64,000 bases of DNA from Salvia splendens (lineage: Eukaryota > Streptophyta > Magnoliopsida > Lamiales > Lamiaceae), in assembly GCF_004379255.2 (NCBI RefSeq), contig NC_056046.1, positions 6,138,001-6,202,000 on the forward strand, given 5' to 3'. Positions within the stretch are counted from its first letter, which is position 1; each line of letters starts with the position of its first letter. Made by a program: the position numbers and the translations under genes. Under the pieces are notes generated by a model. That model made no database searches and was not told the DNA's origin. It saw nothing but the letters and a program-made list of their open reading frames with translations. Below are positions 33,606 to 45,436 of this stretch, piece after piece.

Positions 33606-35412
33606 GAGCATCCACAACCGTGCTCTTGCCAGCGGCACGGTTGTGGACCCGGGCGGTACTATTCATGCCTGCTCTCTGGCAAGAGCACAACACCCACAAC
33701 TGTGCTCTTCCGCAAGGACGGGCACAATTAATATAAAATTCAATTACACAAAAACATTTCCATAATACTAAAATTCATTAAAAAAACCACAATAAAAATA
33801 ACAAATTACAAATAAAATAAAAAGACATAATTAAAATCCTAAAAATTAAAAATTACATAATTAAAATACTAAAAATTAAAAATTACATAATTAAACTCCT
33901 AAAAATTAAAAATTACATAATTATTGGCTAATATAACCCGAGGAAGACTACGCATCCGGCGGCACCAACCCCAATTGTTTTTGGAGACCCAATATCATGG
34001 ACTCGTGCGTTTGAAGTTGCGTGGGGGTCATAGTTGACCTATCGGCCATATTGAGTTGGGCCAAAAGGGCCCACAACGAGTTGTTCGGGGGTGGAGGTGG
34101 AACATAGGGTGCGGGTTCGGGAGCAGGGGCAGATGGAGTCGCGGCGCGACGTCGTTCGGCCGCCGCCTTCTTCCTACCTTGCGGTCGGCGTCGGGAACCG
34201 CTTGGTTGGGCATCGGGGCTACCCAAGTTAGCTTCGGCGAGTTGGCTAGCCACTTCTTCGCCGGCGTCGGATAGGGATGCCGACCGTGAGCGTTTGGAGG
34301 AGCCGCTAGAGGAGGATGTTATGCCTCCCTTATACTTCGGGTGCGTCCGCGTCTCCTGCCAAACGTTAAGATATTTGAACGACTTACCGTTCATGGATTG
34401 GTAGGTGCTCAGCGAGGCGGTGATGATGTCGACCTCGCTTCGGCCGCTCCCGGCATTCCGGGACTCCTGGATGAAATAGCCGTTGAACTTGCCAATTTCT
34501 TCGTTGGCTCGGCCGATGCAGTTGCGCACCATACTCTCGTTGCGCTCGATCGTTCCCGGCGGCCGGTGTGCATTGTACCGGCTAGAGACGCGCCACCAAA
34601 AGTGATCGCCGGATTGGTTCGTTCCAACCACCGCATCTTCGGAGATTTCCAAGTACGCCTTGAACAATCTTTCCATCTCCGCCGGTGAGTACGGTGTGCG
34701 GACACCGGCGCGAGATGGAGGATTCGGCATTTGGGAAGGGGCGCGAGGCCTAGGCTCCGGTGTCCACCCGTAGCGCCCATCGGAGGCACCTTGATCGTCG
34801 ATTGGGTATGGCCGGTAGCCACTCGGAACGCCCGAATCTTGGGTGAGAGGAGGGGCCGAATATTCCGTTTCCGGACTATGAAACGGTTGCGAACCGAACC
34901 ATTCGGGGTTCCAACCGTGAGAGCCGCTTGGGTTGTCGTCGTTACCGGACATAGTGGTGTTGTAGGGTGTGAGAGGAAGATGAAAATGGATATGAGAGAT
35001 TGATGATGAGAATTGTGTAGTGAAAGTGTGAATTTTTTGGAGTGAAATTGGGGGTATTTATAGATGAAAGTGTGTATTTTTGGGGTAAAAAAAATTAAAA
35101 AAAAAATTAAAAAGTGGGGAAAAACGGTTATAAACGGATATAATTTTTTGGGGAAGTGAATTTTTTTTTTTTTTTTTTTATCGATTTTTTTAATAAAAAT
35201 CCGATTTTAAAAAATAAAAAATAAAAAAATGTTTGAAACCAACGGCTATGCCGTTGGCGAATGGGAGACCGCCACGTGTGCGTCCGCTGGCACGGACGTG
35301 CTCGATACATCGAGCAGCGCCGTGCCAGCGGCGCGGTTGCAGCGGTGGCGGTCCTTCGCCTTGCCGCTGGCACGGACGGCGGTGGCGCCAACCGCCACCG
35401 CTGCGGATGCTC
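33606..35412 (-). mobile_element. PIF/Harbinger element carrying only the Myb-like ORF
   Basis: 1,807 bp with terminal inverted repeats starting GAGCATCCACAACCG on the left and, inverted, GAGCATCCGCAGCGG on the right; 3-bp target duplication TAA at 33603-33605 and 35413-35415. Only the Myb/SANT-like ORF1 is present; there is no transposase frame. The 5' region (34953-35380, minus) has poly-A/T blocks, AACGG repeats and TATAAATACC, like the promoter of the transposase-only element at 56955-59017. GC-rich subterminal repeats with GGCACGG lie at both ends. Confidence 0.85.
33948..34952 (-). CDS. PIF/Harbinger ORF1: Myb/SANT-like DNA-binding protein
   Basis: 334 residues, intact, single exon. 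A low-complexity N-terminus (MSGNDDNPSG...) is followed by a trihelix-like Myb/SANT region at about 85-200 (YSPAEMERLFKAYLEISED, HFWWRVSSRYN, MVRNCIGRANEEIGKFNGYF, SFKYLNVWQETRTHPKY). The basic segment GSRRRPQGRKKAAAERRR (about 250-270) could be a nuclear localisation signal, and a proline-rich stretch and QLNMADRSTMTPTQL helix end the protein. In PIF/Harbinger transposons this protein works with the DDE transposase, helping nuclear entry and DNA binding (family knowledge). Host databases often annotate such copies as ordinary genes. Confidence 0.85.
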   Translation of the reverse strand: MSGNDDNPSGSHGWNPEWFGSQPFHSPETEYSAPPLTQDSGVPSGYRPYPIDDQGASDGRYGWTPEPRPRAPSQMPNPPSRAGVRTPYSPAEMERLFKAYLEISEDAVVGTNQSGDHFWWRVSSRYNAHRPPGTIERNESMVRNCIGRANEEIGKFNGYFIQESRNAGSGRSEVDIITASLSTYQSMNGKSFKYLNVWQETRTHPKYKGGITSSSSGSSKRSRSASLSDAGEEVASQLAEANLGSPDAQPSGSRRRPQGRKKAAAERRRAATPSAPAPEPAPYVPPPPPNNSLWALLAQLNMADRSTMTPTQLQTHESMILGLQKQLGLVPPDA

Positions 35413-35415
35413 TAA

Positions 35416-37438
35416 TGCATCTCAGTTTCCACTACGGTAATTTAAGTTATAAAATAAAATAAATTACTCTGTTGTTATTTTTATGTAGATGTTCGAAATT
35501 AATTGAAGATAAATGTCATTAATTAAGTTAATGGTGTCGGTCATGCGTGGAAAAAAAGGTAATACTAGAAATTTAAAAACCCTACACTAAGTGGAAAATG
35601 GATAAGAAGAATTGAATCTCAGTGAGTTATGGGATCAACATTGACTCCCAATAAATTTCCCCATCCACACCTGATTACATTGAGTGAATCATGCATCGTG
35701 TGTAATTATAGGAGCCTCAATTGTAACTCAAAACCAATAATGGATTCCAATATGGAGCAAAAAAAGGGAGAGTTTTGGGTTTTTGGGTGTTAACCAAAAA
35801 TATCTTATGTTAGAACTTTAAAATAAAAGTTGAACATACTGATTAAGCATAAATGTTACTCACTCCTTCTATTGTACAGTAATAAGTCGTAGTGATTTTT
35901 TTAACTCATTTAATTTTATTATTTTATTTTCACTTATATTGTACGTACTTTTTCCGTCTTAATTAAGTTGAAGTGATTCTTTTAGGTACGAAGATTAATA
36001 AATTATGTTTAATGTATATAAAATAAAATAGGAGAGAGAATACAGTTATAGAGATAAGAGAGAGTAAGGAAATAAAGTAAGAGTGATTAGATGTTTTATT
36101 TTTTTCAAATTAAAAAACAACACAATTTAGTTGAAATATCCTGAAAATGAACACAACTTAACTTAGTTTGGATGGAGCGAATATTATTTCTTGTATCTCC
36201 TTCTTAATTCTCTCTTTCACTTAACTTACTAAATATTAGTAGTATTATATTTTTTTCTCGACTATAATGGAACAACGTAGTATTATTAGTTACTGCACTT
36301 AGGCTAATGTGAACGCGACCTCATATAACAAGGATGTGTGCGGCCGTACCCAATTAAGATTAATGCAATAGACCCTAATTAGTTTAGATACTTATAAAAC
36401 ATAGTAATTGAGATTAATAGACTTTAAATGTCTACATGTCCTCACAAAACTCTGACTTCCTACTTTTGAAAAATTTTCATTATTGAATAGCCTATAATAG
36501 ACTTTAAATGTCTACATGTCCTCACAAAACTCTGACTTCCTACTTTTGAAAAATTTTCATTATTGAATAGCCTATTTATTTCTGGTTCTAAGACCGGTAG
36601 TTCTAGTAGTCAACTCAATTCTTTTAAATTGTTTCTCATTATTAAGAAAGGGCAACAAAGATAAAATACGAGCTTGTTTTATAGCAATAGTAATTGATAT
36701 ATTTATAAGATTACGCTGTATTTTGATACTTACGAATGCTTAATGGAAAAATTTATGATGTGAGAATTAAAGAAAAATAACCATTGATCATATATGTATC
36801 AAATTTCTTAAATTTAAGTTAGAACCGTTTAGATGCTCTTATTTTATTCGTGCACGTACAAATAAAATTAAAGGTATGCTTGTCAAGGAAATATAAAATA
36901 AATTAGTAAATAAATACTAGTAGTATGAGTATATTAAATATAGTATAGATGGGCATTTTTTGTGTATGTGGCAACACGAGACTGTGTTTGTTGATAAGTC
37001 ATCATGTTATGACATATGAAAAATTAGCTCATCCCACATGTCATCCCAATCCCTTTCAATTAATGTTCTTAATAATTTCCTTGATATTTCTCAATTATCA
37101 TATGTATATTTGAATTTTCGATTCACGAATTTTACTTCGAGAGGGAGGTGAGACTCTCATGATATAAATCCAACATGAGATTTTATTATACTATAATACT
37201 TTTCTATCATATTTCGGGTCTTATATACTCCATATAATTGCTACTGAGCGTCACGTGTTTAAGAATGTGAATAAGTCGACTCCTAGTTGATGATCGATTA
37301 CTTGAAGATTCAGTTATTGTGCTTTTAAATTCAACATCGAAGGGATTAGTTAGTTGCAGATAAATACAAATGGTATGGTCGAATTTTGATTTCTAATCAT
37401 ATGGAGTAAAAAATTTGGTCATAATATATAATATATAT
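35416..37438. other. AT-rich intergenic DNA with repeats
   Basis: No gene seen. It contains a MITE-like block at about 35945-36180 (TCCGTCTTAATTAAGTTGAAG against CAACTTAACTTAGTTTGGATGG) and the perfect 80-bp tandem listed separately. Confidence 0.5.
36415..36574. repeat. Perfect tandem duplication, 2 x 80 bp
   Basis: Copies start at 36415 and 36495 with TAATAGACTTTAAATGTCTA and read the same throughout, which suggests a very recent event. Confidence 0.9.
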
Positions 37439-37680
37439 GTTTGTGATCAAATACTAATTTTTTATAGTAATAACTGTTAACTAGATATCAATATTGAATG
37501 TTAAAAATATCAATAAAAAGATATAAATTTGTCAATCTTTCTTGTGTTGATAAATTATGTCTTTGTATTGATATTTAAATTTACATGTTGTATTGATATA
37601 ATTATATCTTTGTGTTGATAATTTTAATACATAGCATTGATAGATATTAGTTATCACTGTAAATAGTTAGCACCCTAGTC
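37439..37680. repeat. Interspersed repeat, family shared with 47128-47376
   Basis: Starts GTTTGTGATCAAATACTAA and ends TTAGCACCCTAGTC. An inverted, moderately diverged copy lies at 47128-47376. Many TGTTGAT/ATCAACA motifs suggest internal folding. Confidence 0.75.
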
Positions 37681-38160
37681 TAAAATAGGAAGAAAATCTG
37701 GAGCCGATGGAAATAAAATAGGCGAGAAATATGGAAATAAAATCGCGGAGAAAAGGAAATAATCGAACTGAGAAAGAGGGAAAAAATGGAGCGAAATTCA
37801 GAAATTAAATGAGGGAAATGACATATTTACCCTCTGCGCCTTTTTTTATTAAATAAATCTAAGTTTGAATCTCAACCACAAGATTAGAAATATGTGTGGT
37901 TCAGATTTAGTTATAGGGTTATTATGTGATTTAAGGGCTATCATATATATATATATATAGGGTAGTGATCTATGGCTAACACCCCTTAACCAAATAACTA
38001 GAGAACAAATCATAGCCACAAGATCAAAAAAATCAAGGGCTGGTATTAATTTTTGAATTTAATGAGATATTAGTTCCCTCAATCACAAATTTACTCCATA
38101 ATAACAAGATAGGGGTATTCTAGTAATTGCATGGCATATTGAATTAACTCCAAAATCACG

Positions 38161-38478
38161 TTGCAAAAATTGAATTCATTTGAAACCGCGTCTTTTTCTC
38201 CGTCGCCGCCGCAACGGCCCCGGAATCACGGAAGCGAGGAATCGATCAATTCGCGCACCAGAGGCGGCGATCCTCTGGAGAAAATCGATTTGTGGCTGCA
38301 GGATTTGGTGCCGGACATTGTTAGGAACCTAAAGCAGGCGCCGTTGCTGGTGCAAATCTATTCCAGATTGGACGGCAAGGTGAGGATTGAGACGGAGAAG
38401 GCCGTGCCGAAGGTGTGGCCGGCGGCGAGAGAGGGGTGGCGAAGCGGGGAATCGAAGTCGCTGTGTCAACTGGATTGA
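38161..38478 (+). pseudogene. Captured coding fragment, unidentified protein
   Basis: A 105-codon open frame, much richer in GC than its surroundings. The middle part EKIDLWLQDLVPDIVRNL, then KQAPLLVQIYS and VRIETEKAVPKVWP, looks like a real folded domain that I cannot name with confidence. It has no introns and lies within the inverted repeats of the transposon, so it is probably a transduplicated gene piece. Confidence 0.5.
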
Positions 38479-39067
38479 GTTTTGAATGTATTTACGTTAC
38501 ATAATTTTATATGTTCAACTGGACGACATGATAAGAGTGAAGTTTTGTAAACAAGTTGACCTTTGCATTTTTGTGGATTTTGCTCGAGCTTGTTTCTCCT
38601 AACAAGTTGGAAGTGGTAAAATTGTGCATCGTGAAACGTTGACCTTTGCATTTTTGTGGAAACAAGTTACTTATTTGCTCGAGTGAATTGATGCAAATAG
38701 CCTCATGTTACTCTGTTGCTTTATCAACTATGTAACTTGTTTCAAATACTATTTAGGATACAAGTTGGTTATTGATTGATTCTGCATCTTCAATCATTTA
38801 TTGAATGTGGCAATATATTGTAGAAATTGTGAAGATCTACTTTCTTTTCTATTCATTTTCGGTGAAAATTCAACTTGTTTGGCTAAGTGTAAGGACAAGT
38901 AGGTTTTTATATTTTCTCTGTCACATCCTTGTTTATTTTTTGCTTTTAGATTTTTGGCAGTAAAGGTCTTTTACCTTTCTGTTTGTGGAGTGTGCCTTTT
39001 TAATTCCTTTCCTCCTTTTACTGAGTGATTCCATTGCAAAGCACTGCTTATCATGTGTGAAAATCAA

Positions 39068-39757
39068 GTAAACAAGAGTGAAGTAAAATCATGCTAAGAG
39101 TGATGTGTTTTGTAAACAAGAGTGAAGTAAAATCATGTTAAGAGTGATGTGTTTTGTAAATAAGAGTGAAGTAAAATCATGCTAAGAGTGATGTGTTTTG
39201 TAAACAAGAGTGAAGTAAAATCATGCTAAGAGTGATGTGTTTTGTAAACAAGAGTGAAGTAAAATCATGTTAAGAGTGATGTGTTTTGTAAACAAGAGTG
39301 AAGTAAAATCATAATAAGAGTGATATGTTTTGTGAACAAGAGTGAAGTAAAATAATGATAAGAGTGATGTGTTTTGTAAACAACAGTGAAGTACGATCAT
39401 GCTAAGAGTGATGTGTTTTGTGAACAAAAGTGAAGTAAAATCATAATAAGAGTGATGTGTTTTGTGAACAAGAGTCAAGTAAAATAATGATAAGAGTGAT
39501 GTGTTTTGTAAACAACAGTGAAGTACGATCATGCTAAGAGTGATGTGTTTTGTGAACAAGAGTGAAGTAAAATCAGAGTAAGAGTGATGTGTTTTGTGAA
39601 CAAGAGTGAAGTAAAATCAGAGTAAGAGTGATGTGCTTTGTGAACAAGAGTAAAGTAAAATCAGAGTAAGAGTGATGCATTTTGTGAACAAGAGTGAAGT
39701 AAAATCAGATTAAGAGTGATGTGTTTTGTGAACAAGAGTGAAGTAAAATCAGAATAA
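39068..39757. repeat. 44-bp tandem repeat (minisatellite), about 15-16 copies
   Basis: Unit AGAGTGATGTGTTTTGTAAA plus CAAGAGTGAAGTAAAATCATGCTA, repeating at 39071, 39115, 39159 and onward. Copies vary at a few positions and the right half uses GTGAACAAG and ATCAGAGTA variants. Any open frames in it are by-products of the periodicity (3 x 44 = 132). Confidence 0.9.
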
Positions 39758-40148
39758 AAAAATAATTTTTTTACCATATTTAATTCTCTTGTTTAAGTAG
39801 TAGTAAATAACAAAATGAGTCAAATATTTATATTACTATAAAACAAAACAAACGTCATTTCTCTTTGTTGGAGACTACATACTGTTAACTTTAAACATAT
39901 GTCAAAAAATTATTACTAATACTCCTTTTAGATTAAAATAGAACTCAGTTTAACAATTTCACTAATGCATGCCACATCAGTAACCAAACCTCAACCGTGT
40001 GAGTCATACGTGTATTAAGCAACCAATCAAAATTCGCCGCTGCTGTCACACTTCCAACATAAACACTAACATACTTGATTCTCCGTAAATGTAGAAAATT
40101 TGCAAGATTTTCAACTTGAAAAGCAAAGAATCTCTGAAGAAAAAAAGA

Positions 40149-40340
40149 TGGGGTGGATCGAAGACATTGTGACTTCTGTAAAATCTATCCAGTTGCGGCA
40201 GGCCCTCCATTAGACGATCAACATCGGTTCCTTCTCTTTCGCTGCTCTACGAGTATTACCTGCGAGCGACTGACGAGTGCGTCATCGCCGTCATCCGAGT
40301 TGGCGATGGCGCTCCGTGGAACTCGGTGGAGCTGAGCCAC
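40149..40340 (+). pseudogene. Captured fragment with SEC11 signal peptidase-like N-terminus
   Basis: From the ATG at 40149 the frame reads MGWIEDIVTSVKSIQLRQAL, close to the conserved N-terminus of the plant ER signal peptidase subunit SEC11, then stops at once. A second GC-rich stretch (40240-40345) has a frame with VIAVIRVGDGAPWNSVELSH, which does not belong to SEC11 and may come from another gene. No catalytic part is present. It sits inside the (TA)n-bounded transposon. Confidence 0.5.
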
Positions 40341-40489
40341 CACCCAATCATGGCGGAGATGTTTGATTATTGCCAAATATACCCTTGGCCAATTTTGAAT
40401 TATTATAATAAATAATATTTGTTCATTTAAGATGTGTGGCTGAGATTTGTTCTCTAGTTATACACTTAAGATTAGTTATATATTGATCA

Positions 40490-40523
<34 letters not shown>

Positions 40524-40526
<3 letters not shown>

Positions 40527-40842
40527 GAGCGTTATTCTCCTATTCATCCCTTAGATCCTTTATTCTTCTTAATATGAGCCGTTAGATCTCATTCATCAAC
40601 GGTCCAGATGATCTGCATTATTACACTATAATGTTGCATTATTAGTCGGTGTGCATTATTCAACTGAAAATCTGCATTATTACACTATAATGGTGTATTA
40701 TTAGTCGGTGTGCATTATTCAATGGAAAATCTGCATTATTAAATGACACGTGGCACCAATCTAACCGTCGGATGACAAAATCGTGGGCTGAGATTAAGAA
40801 GGAAAAAGGAGAAAATATAGGAAAAGGAAATTAATACATTCC
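40524..40842. repeat. (TA)n-bounded MITE with internal 59-bp tandem repeat
   Basis: Begins GGGGAGCGTTATTCTCC directly after a 28-bp (TA)n run and ends TACATTCC directly before another (TA)n run. Inside, the unit starting TCTGCATTATTACACTATAA repeats at 40612 and 40671 with a partial third copy at 40730. Confidence 0.75.
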
Positions 40843-40852
40843 TATATATATA

Positions 40853-42782
40853 AACTGAATTTTTGAAATTTAACTTGAACTAAAATTCTAATTTTCGAAC
40901 TTTGAGTCGTATTCCTCTTTCTGTCTTTATTATTAATGAATTATTGGACAAAAATAAGAATATTTTATTTCTCTTATTTTATTTTATTTCGGTTTATCTA
41001 CTTTATTTTTTATTCTCTTCATTTACTATTTCACTTATCTGTTCTATTAAGCATTTTAATATTTTATTTTATCTTCACTTAATTAGCTAAATACTCAATT
41101 CTTATATTTACTCATAAAAAAGCCTCAATAATAATCAGATAGAGTAAGTACCTTTTATTTGATACACGACTCTGAATTTAAGCTAAAGAAGATATGAAGA
41201 GTGTCGAGGCAGCAATTTGGAAAGTCGCCTGCATAGTCAAACGAATTTGTATATATATTTTTTAGTTTATAAAACCTTTGAAATCGCTTGCATAGTCACA
41301 CGAATTTGTATATATTTTTTTTGTAATTTTAATTTATAATGGATTGTAGTATATCATATATTAGTTTATTTTTTCATTTAAATCATTTTCCATTTTAGCA
41401 ATAAAATTAATTATATTTATTTTTCTCACTCCCTTATTTATTCAAATTAATTCAAAAAATAATATATCAATTAGTAACTCCGGCCTACTATGTCGAAAGC
41501 CAATGATCATACTCGTTAAATTAATTTACATACCAAATAATACTTCATATACTTTCAAATCAAACCTCCCCATACCATCTATTCAAATTGTTAGTCTAAC
41601 ATGATAAAAATCACATTTTGGCCATTGTTAAAAATGTAAATCTACTATATATATAACCCACTCCAATCCTATAACAAACTATGCAAAAAGGAGAGGAAAT
41701 TAAAGACAAAAGAGTCAAGATTCATTGTTTTCATCGCAAGAAAAATAAAATTCAACACACTAAAAATTGGTATTAAAAAATGTTTGGATGACGTGCTGCA
41801 TGACCTTAACAAAGAAAACGATGTTATCCTATTTCTATTCAAAACCACGAAGCTACCACGAGACTTCATCCCCAAATACCACTACTCTCTCACCGTTGAA
41901 ATTTACATATAAATCTATATGTGTCACTTTCCCCTTTTAATTCATTTATCTAATATTCTAAATCCTAATTATTTTATTTTGTAGCCAGCATTAGGGATGT
42001 CAATTGGGTCAATCCATCAAATTTTAGATCAGTCCTATTCGAATTACGAGCTAATATGACTATAGTTTGTAAGCCATAAATTTCAACTTCAACCATAAAT
42101 GTTCAGGTTTCAGAATAGTCTAACGATATGACTATAGTTTGTAAGTCATAAATTTCAACTTCAACCATAAATGTTCAGGTTTCAGAATAGTCTAACGAGC
42201 TAAAAGCAAACAATGAAAATTAAATTGCATAGATTTTCAGCGCCTCCTCACCATCAGCCAGCATGTCTAGATTGAAGCAATTAATCCCTAATACATGTGG
42301 ATCCCATTATGGCAGAATCTTGTATCTATCTATCTATCTCATCTTAATTTATTTAATTTTGATCAAGCACTTTTTCTTCGCCACTTTCAAATGACATCAA
42401 TTTCATTTTTCCATACCTTATTATTTAATTATATGTGATTAGTGAATACATCGAGATGGTTTCAGAATGGACCAAGTGAGATGAATGTGAAATACTTTAA
42501 TGATTCTATCGCTGATTTTGTGTTGCATTTTGGTGACAAATCGTTGGACCGATCACCAAGTATTTTTACAAGATTCTTTTTCGAATTTTAAATTCGAATT
42601 TTCTATTTCTAATAAATGTCCTAACTAGGAATATCAAATATGCATTTAGAAATTGGATAAATCTCTTTTTCTATTTCTTTTTTCTTACTTTATCATAAAA
42701 TCCATATTATTTCAAAAGTTGAAAGGCGTAATAGCATATGATGGTTCATTAGTTTGTTCAATGTAACCCATAATAGTACATA
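40853..42782. other. AT-rich intergenic DNA
   Basis: No gene seen. A roughly 59-bp duplication occurs at about 41225-41340 (TCGC(C/T)TGCATAGTCA), and the tandem at 42054 is listed separately. Confidence 0.5.
42054..42197. repeat. Tandem duplication, 2 x 72 bp
   Basis: Copies start at 42054 and 42126 with ATATGACTATAGTTTGTAAG and differ at about one base. Confidence 0.85.
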
Positions 42783-43055
42783 CTCCCTCCGTCTCGCTTT
42801 AGGAGTCCCGGTTGATCAATTTCGGACGTCCCGCTTTAGGAGTCCAGGTTATGATAAACTAATAAAAAGGGCATATAAAGTAAGTAAAGAAAGTATTAAA
42901 AGTGGGTCGCAATATCCACTGCAACATTTATTTATTACATACTCAACTAAAAGTGGACCCAACATCAATTACAATATTTATTTATTACTCACTTAAACAC
43001 CTTCTTAAAACATATGTCCGACTCAATCGGGACTCCTAAAGCGGGACAGAGGGAG
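42783..43055. repeat. Stowaway MITE
   Basis: 273 bp flanked by TA. Ends CTCCCTCCGTCTCGCTTTAG and inverted CTAAAGCGGGACAGAGGGAG; the motif GGAGTCC occurs twice near the left end. Confidence 0.9.
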
Positions 43056-44576
43056 TAAGTAGTACTACTACTATATAGTTGTATGACAAAGTAAATATGA
43101 ATGTAGATAATTTAGCCATATTTAGACCCATTATACAAATCGAAGATTGTGACTTTTTTCATTGTCAATAAATTTTAGATGGGACTTGAAATTTGAGGGG
43201 GATCTTATAATGCTATGTAATCTTCATTGAAAAGAGCAAACAATATTAATTATAATTAAAAGTGTGATTAGGTGACAATTTCACGTTTGACTGATATAAT
43301 TAAGAAAAGTAAAATTATAGATTGAGTGAAGGTAGATGAAAAGAGTCGATTTCAAAGTTGAAAAGTGGTCAACTTTGAGAGACTGCTCAGCTGCTCTCAA
43401 ACTTTCTAGGGTGTGTTTGATTGAATGACTAGAGTAGGAAAAGGATGGAAAATGATGACGTGGAGTAGCCTACCCATTGTTTGTCTGCATGAGTTGTTTT
43501 TCATCAAGCCACAACAAATCTGCCGTTGCCGCACCACCAAAAAAGATGGTTTAGTGAGACACAGTTTCATTGTTTGAGCAGACCAACACCTCCTCTTCCC
43601 TTTTTACCCTCCCGCTCCATCCCCTTCGTTGCTCGAATCGCACACAACAAATCTGCCGTTGCCGCACCAAATCTGCTCGAAGCTCATTGCTCGCACTCCA
43701 TAAAGGTCGGTAATTCCAACCATTTTGGTTGTTCCGTAGACTTTCGATTTGCCAATCATGCTCTGTTATTGTCGTAGATCTAGTGTTTCGCTTTCATTTT
43801 TGTGTCGGCAGTTAACTATTTTTTATGATGAATGTGCTGCCATACCTCTTTGTTTACTGAATCGAAGAATTTCATTAGAAGTGTGATGGCGGAGATAAAT
43901 ATTTCTACTGTATTGTGAGTTAGATTCAGATCTTGTTAGTTATTGAGATAATGCGAGGAGCTGTGTTTTTTTCTGAATCAAAGAATTTCATTAGAAGTGT
44001 GATGGCGGATATTAATATTTGTATTGTATTTATTGTAAGCTAGATTCAGATCTTGTTAATTATTGAGAAAATGCTGTGATTATAAGGTGAGGATCTGTGT
44101 TTTTTTACCGTGCACAATTCGATAATTGTTTTTTCTTCCATAACTCTGCGATAATTTTCAGCGTGACAGTATTTAATCAGAACCATCTAGATCTATTGCA
44201 TCTGTCTGTACATTGATTAGTTTGTGCCGATAACTTTGGAGTTGCACAAAATATATGCGTTGATTCTACTATAGCTACTTTGTTGTTTATCCATTTTGTG
44301 CTGGAGAATGCGGGAGTTTCAATTTGGGGCAAATAGAAAATGTATATGCTTATTTTGGTTAAAGGGCAAATTCGGAGTTAATGTAATTTGTTAAGGACAA
44401 ATATGTCATATAACCCAATAAACCCTACTTCCAACTAATGCAGACAAACACTGATGTAAGCCACATGTTCTAACACAACTAAAGGAACAAACACCATTTC
44501 AGAGAATATACTCTAGGCATTTCGTCGAACACCCTCTTCGCATCATTCAAGAGATCTGCTCTGCCTCTGAGAGAGA

Positions 44577-44727
44577 CACCCTTGAATGTTTTATGTTTCA
44601 CTTTCGATGTGGGATAAAAACATTCTTGGTTGTTTCTCTGTTATAGAGAGACATCCTTGAATGTTTTATGTTTCACTTCGATGTGGGACAAAAACAATCT
44701 TGGTTGTTTCTCTTTCGAGGAAAAAGA
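44577..44727. repeat. Tandem duplication, 2 x 75 bp
   Basis: Copies start near 44581 and 44656 with CTTGAATGTTTTATGTTTCAC, inside the centre of the inverted-repeat element. Confidence 0.8.
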
Positions 44728-44868
44728 ACACCTTTCCTAACAAATGTTTAACATTAATGCTTCCAATGCCTATATTATTTTGCATTATTCAGCTCCAGTC
44801 TTCATTTACAGAAATTCGAAGTTCACACTTTGATATTCTAAGACTAATTAATTGTGGAGAAATCATAC

Positions 44869-45013
44869 CTGAGAAAAACGCAGCGGAGTGAAAGCCGCGG
44901 CGCAGTGAGCTGAACTCACAACACGAGTCCATGGACACTAGGTTGAACAAACTCGGCGGAGGGTTTCTGAAAACCCTAGCCGACCTACGCGTTAACAATC
45001 CAATAGCTTGCAT
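44869..45013 (-). pseudogene. Captured first exon encoding a mitochondrial-type presequence
   Basis: ATG at 45013; the frame reads MQAIGLLTRRSARVFR, then NPPPSLFNLVS, and ends LRRGFHSAAFFS at a good splice donor (GTATGATT, 44861-44868). The Arg-rich, acid-poor start and the RRGFHSAA end are typical of plant mitochondrial targeting sequences. No second exon is seen in the element. The donor gene is unknown. Confidence 0.55.
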
Positions 45014-45360
45014 TTTCTCATACGTTCTTCCACCACTGCGCTGAATAAAAAATGGGCGATTTCTCACAGCCTTGAGCTAGAAAGTAGAAACATACGAGTT
45101 TTTAAGCTCTCGACACCATTTTCTTTCTTTCTATAAAAACCTACAGACTGTAAAATCTCTAACCACAATAATTATATTCAGAAAAAAATGGAATTCATTT
45201 TTTTACAGTTATAGTATTTAATTAACAATAGAATATGAAAATAAAATTACCCAACCTTGTTTACTTTTACTTGAACACATTAAAATCCAAAACCTCTCTC
45301 TCTCCTACTGCAGCTATGGCTTCCATCATGTTTCCGACTACCCGGATGAGACTAAACACC

Positions 45361-45436
45361 ACACTAAGGGTTCGTTTGATTAGATGAGTAGACTTAAATT
45401 TTTTTTGAAAGTTTGGGTTGCTACCTTCAAGTTTGT
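45361..45436. other. Second terminus-like sequence inside the inverted-repeat element
   Basis: AGGGTTCGTTTGATTAGATG resembles the outer end GGGTGTGTTTGATTGGATGA of the element, so another related copy may have inserted or recombined here. Confidence 0.4.

Larger units (their letters stand above)
37960..40495. mobile_element. (TA)n-bounded DNA transposon with captured gene fragments (Pack-type)
   Basis: 2,536 bp. The outermost 11 bp GGGTAGTGATC are perfectly inverted at both ends, and AACTAGAGAACAAATC occurs in both subterminal regions. Flanks are (TA)n runs (37942-37959 and 40496-40523), so a target duplication cannot be told apart from the microsatellite. Inside are two GC-rich gene-like fragments (38161-38478 and 40149-40340) and a 44-bp satellite array, but no transposase. 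The superfamily is not fixed; a non-autonomous Mutator-like element is one option. Confidence 0.7.

Noticed and set aside
34028..34822. Frames of 61-137 codons overlapping the Myb-like ORF
   Set aside because: Other-frame shadows of the 334-codon ORF1.
39221..39559. 112-codon minus-strand frame with repeated peptide (FTKHITLSMIVLHCCLQNT)
   Set aside because: It arises because three 44-bp satellite units make a multiple of three; there is no gene context.
43526..43777. 83-codon frame in the left arm of the inverted-repeat element, with a mirrored copy at 46242-46493
   Set aside because: The two frames are the two inverted arms; the product has no recognised domain and the copies have diverged by indels.
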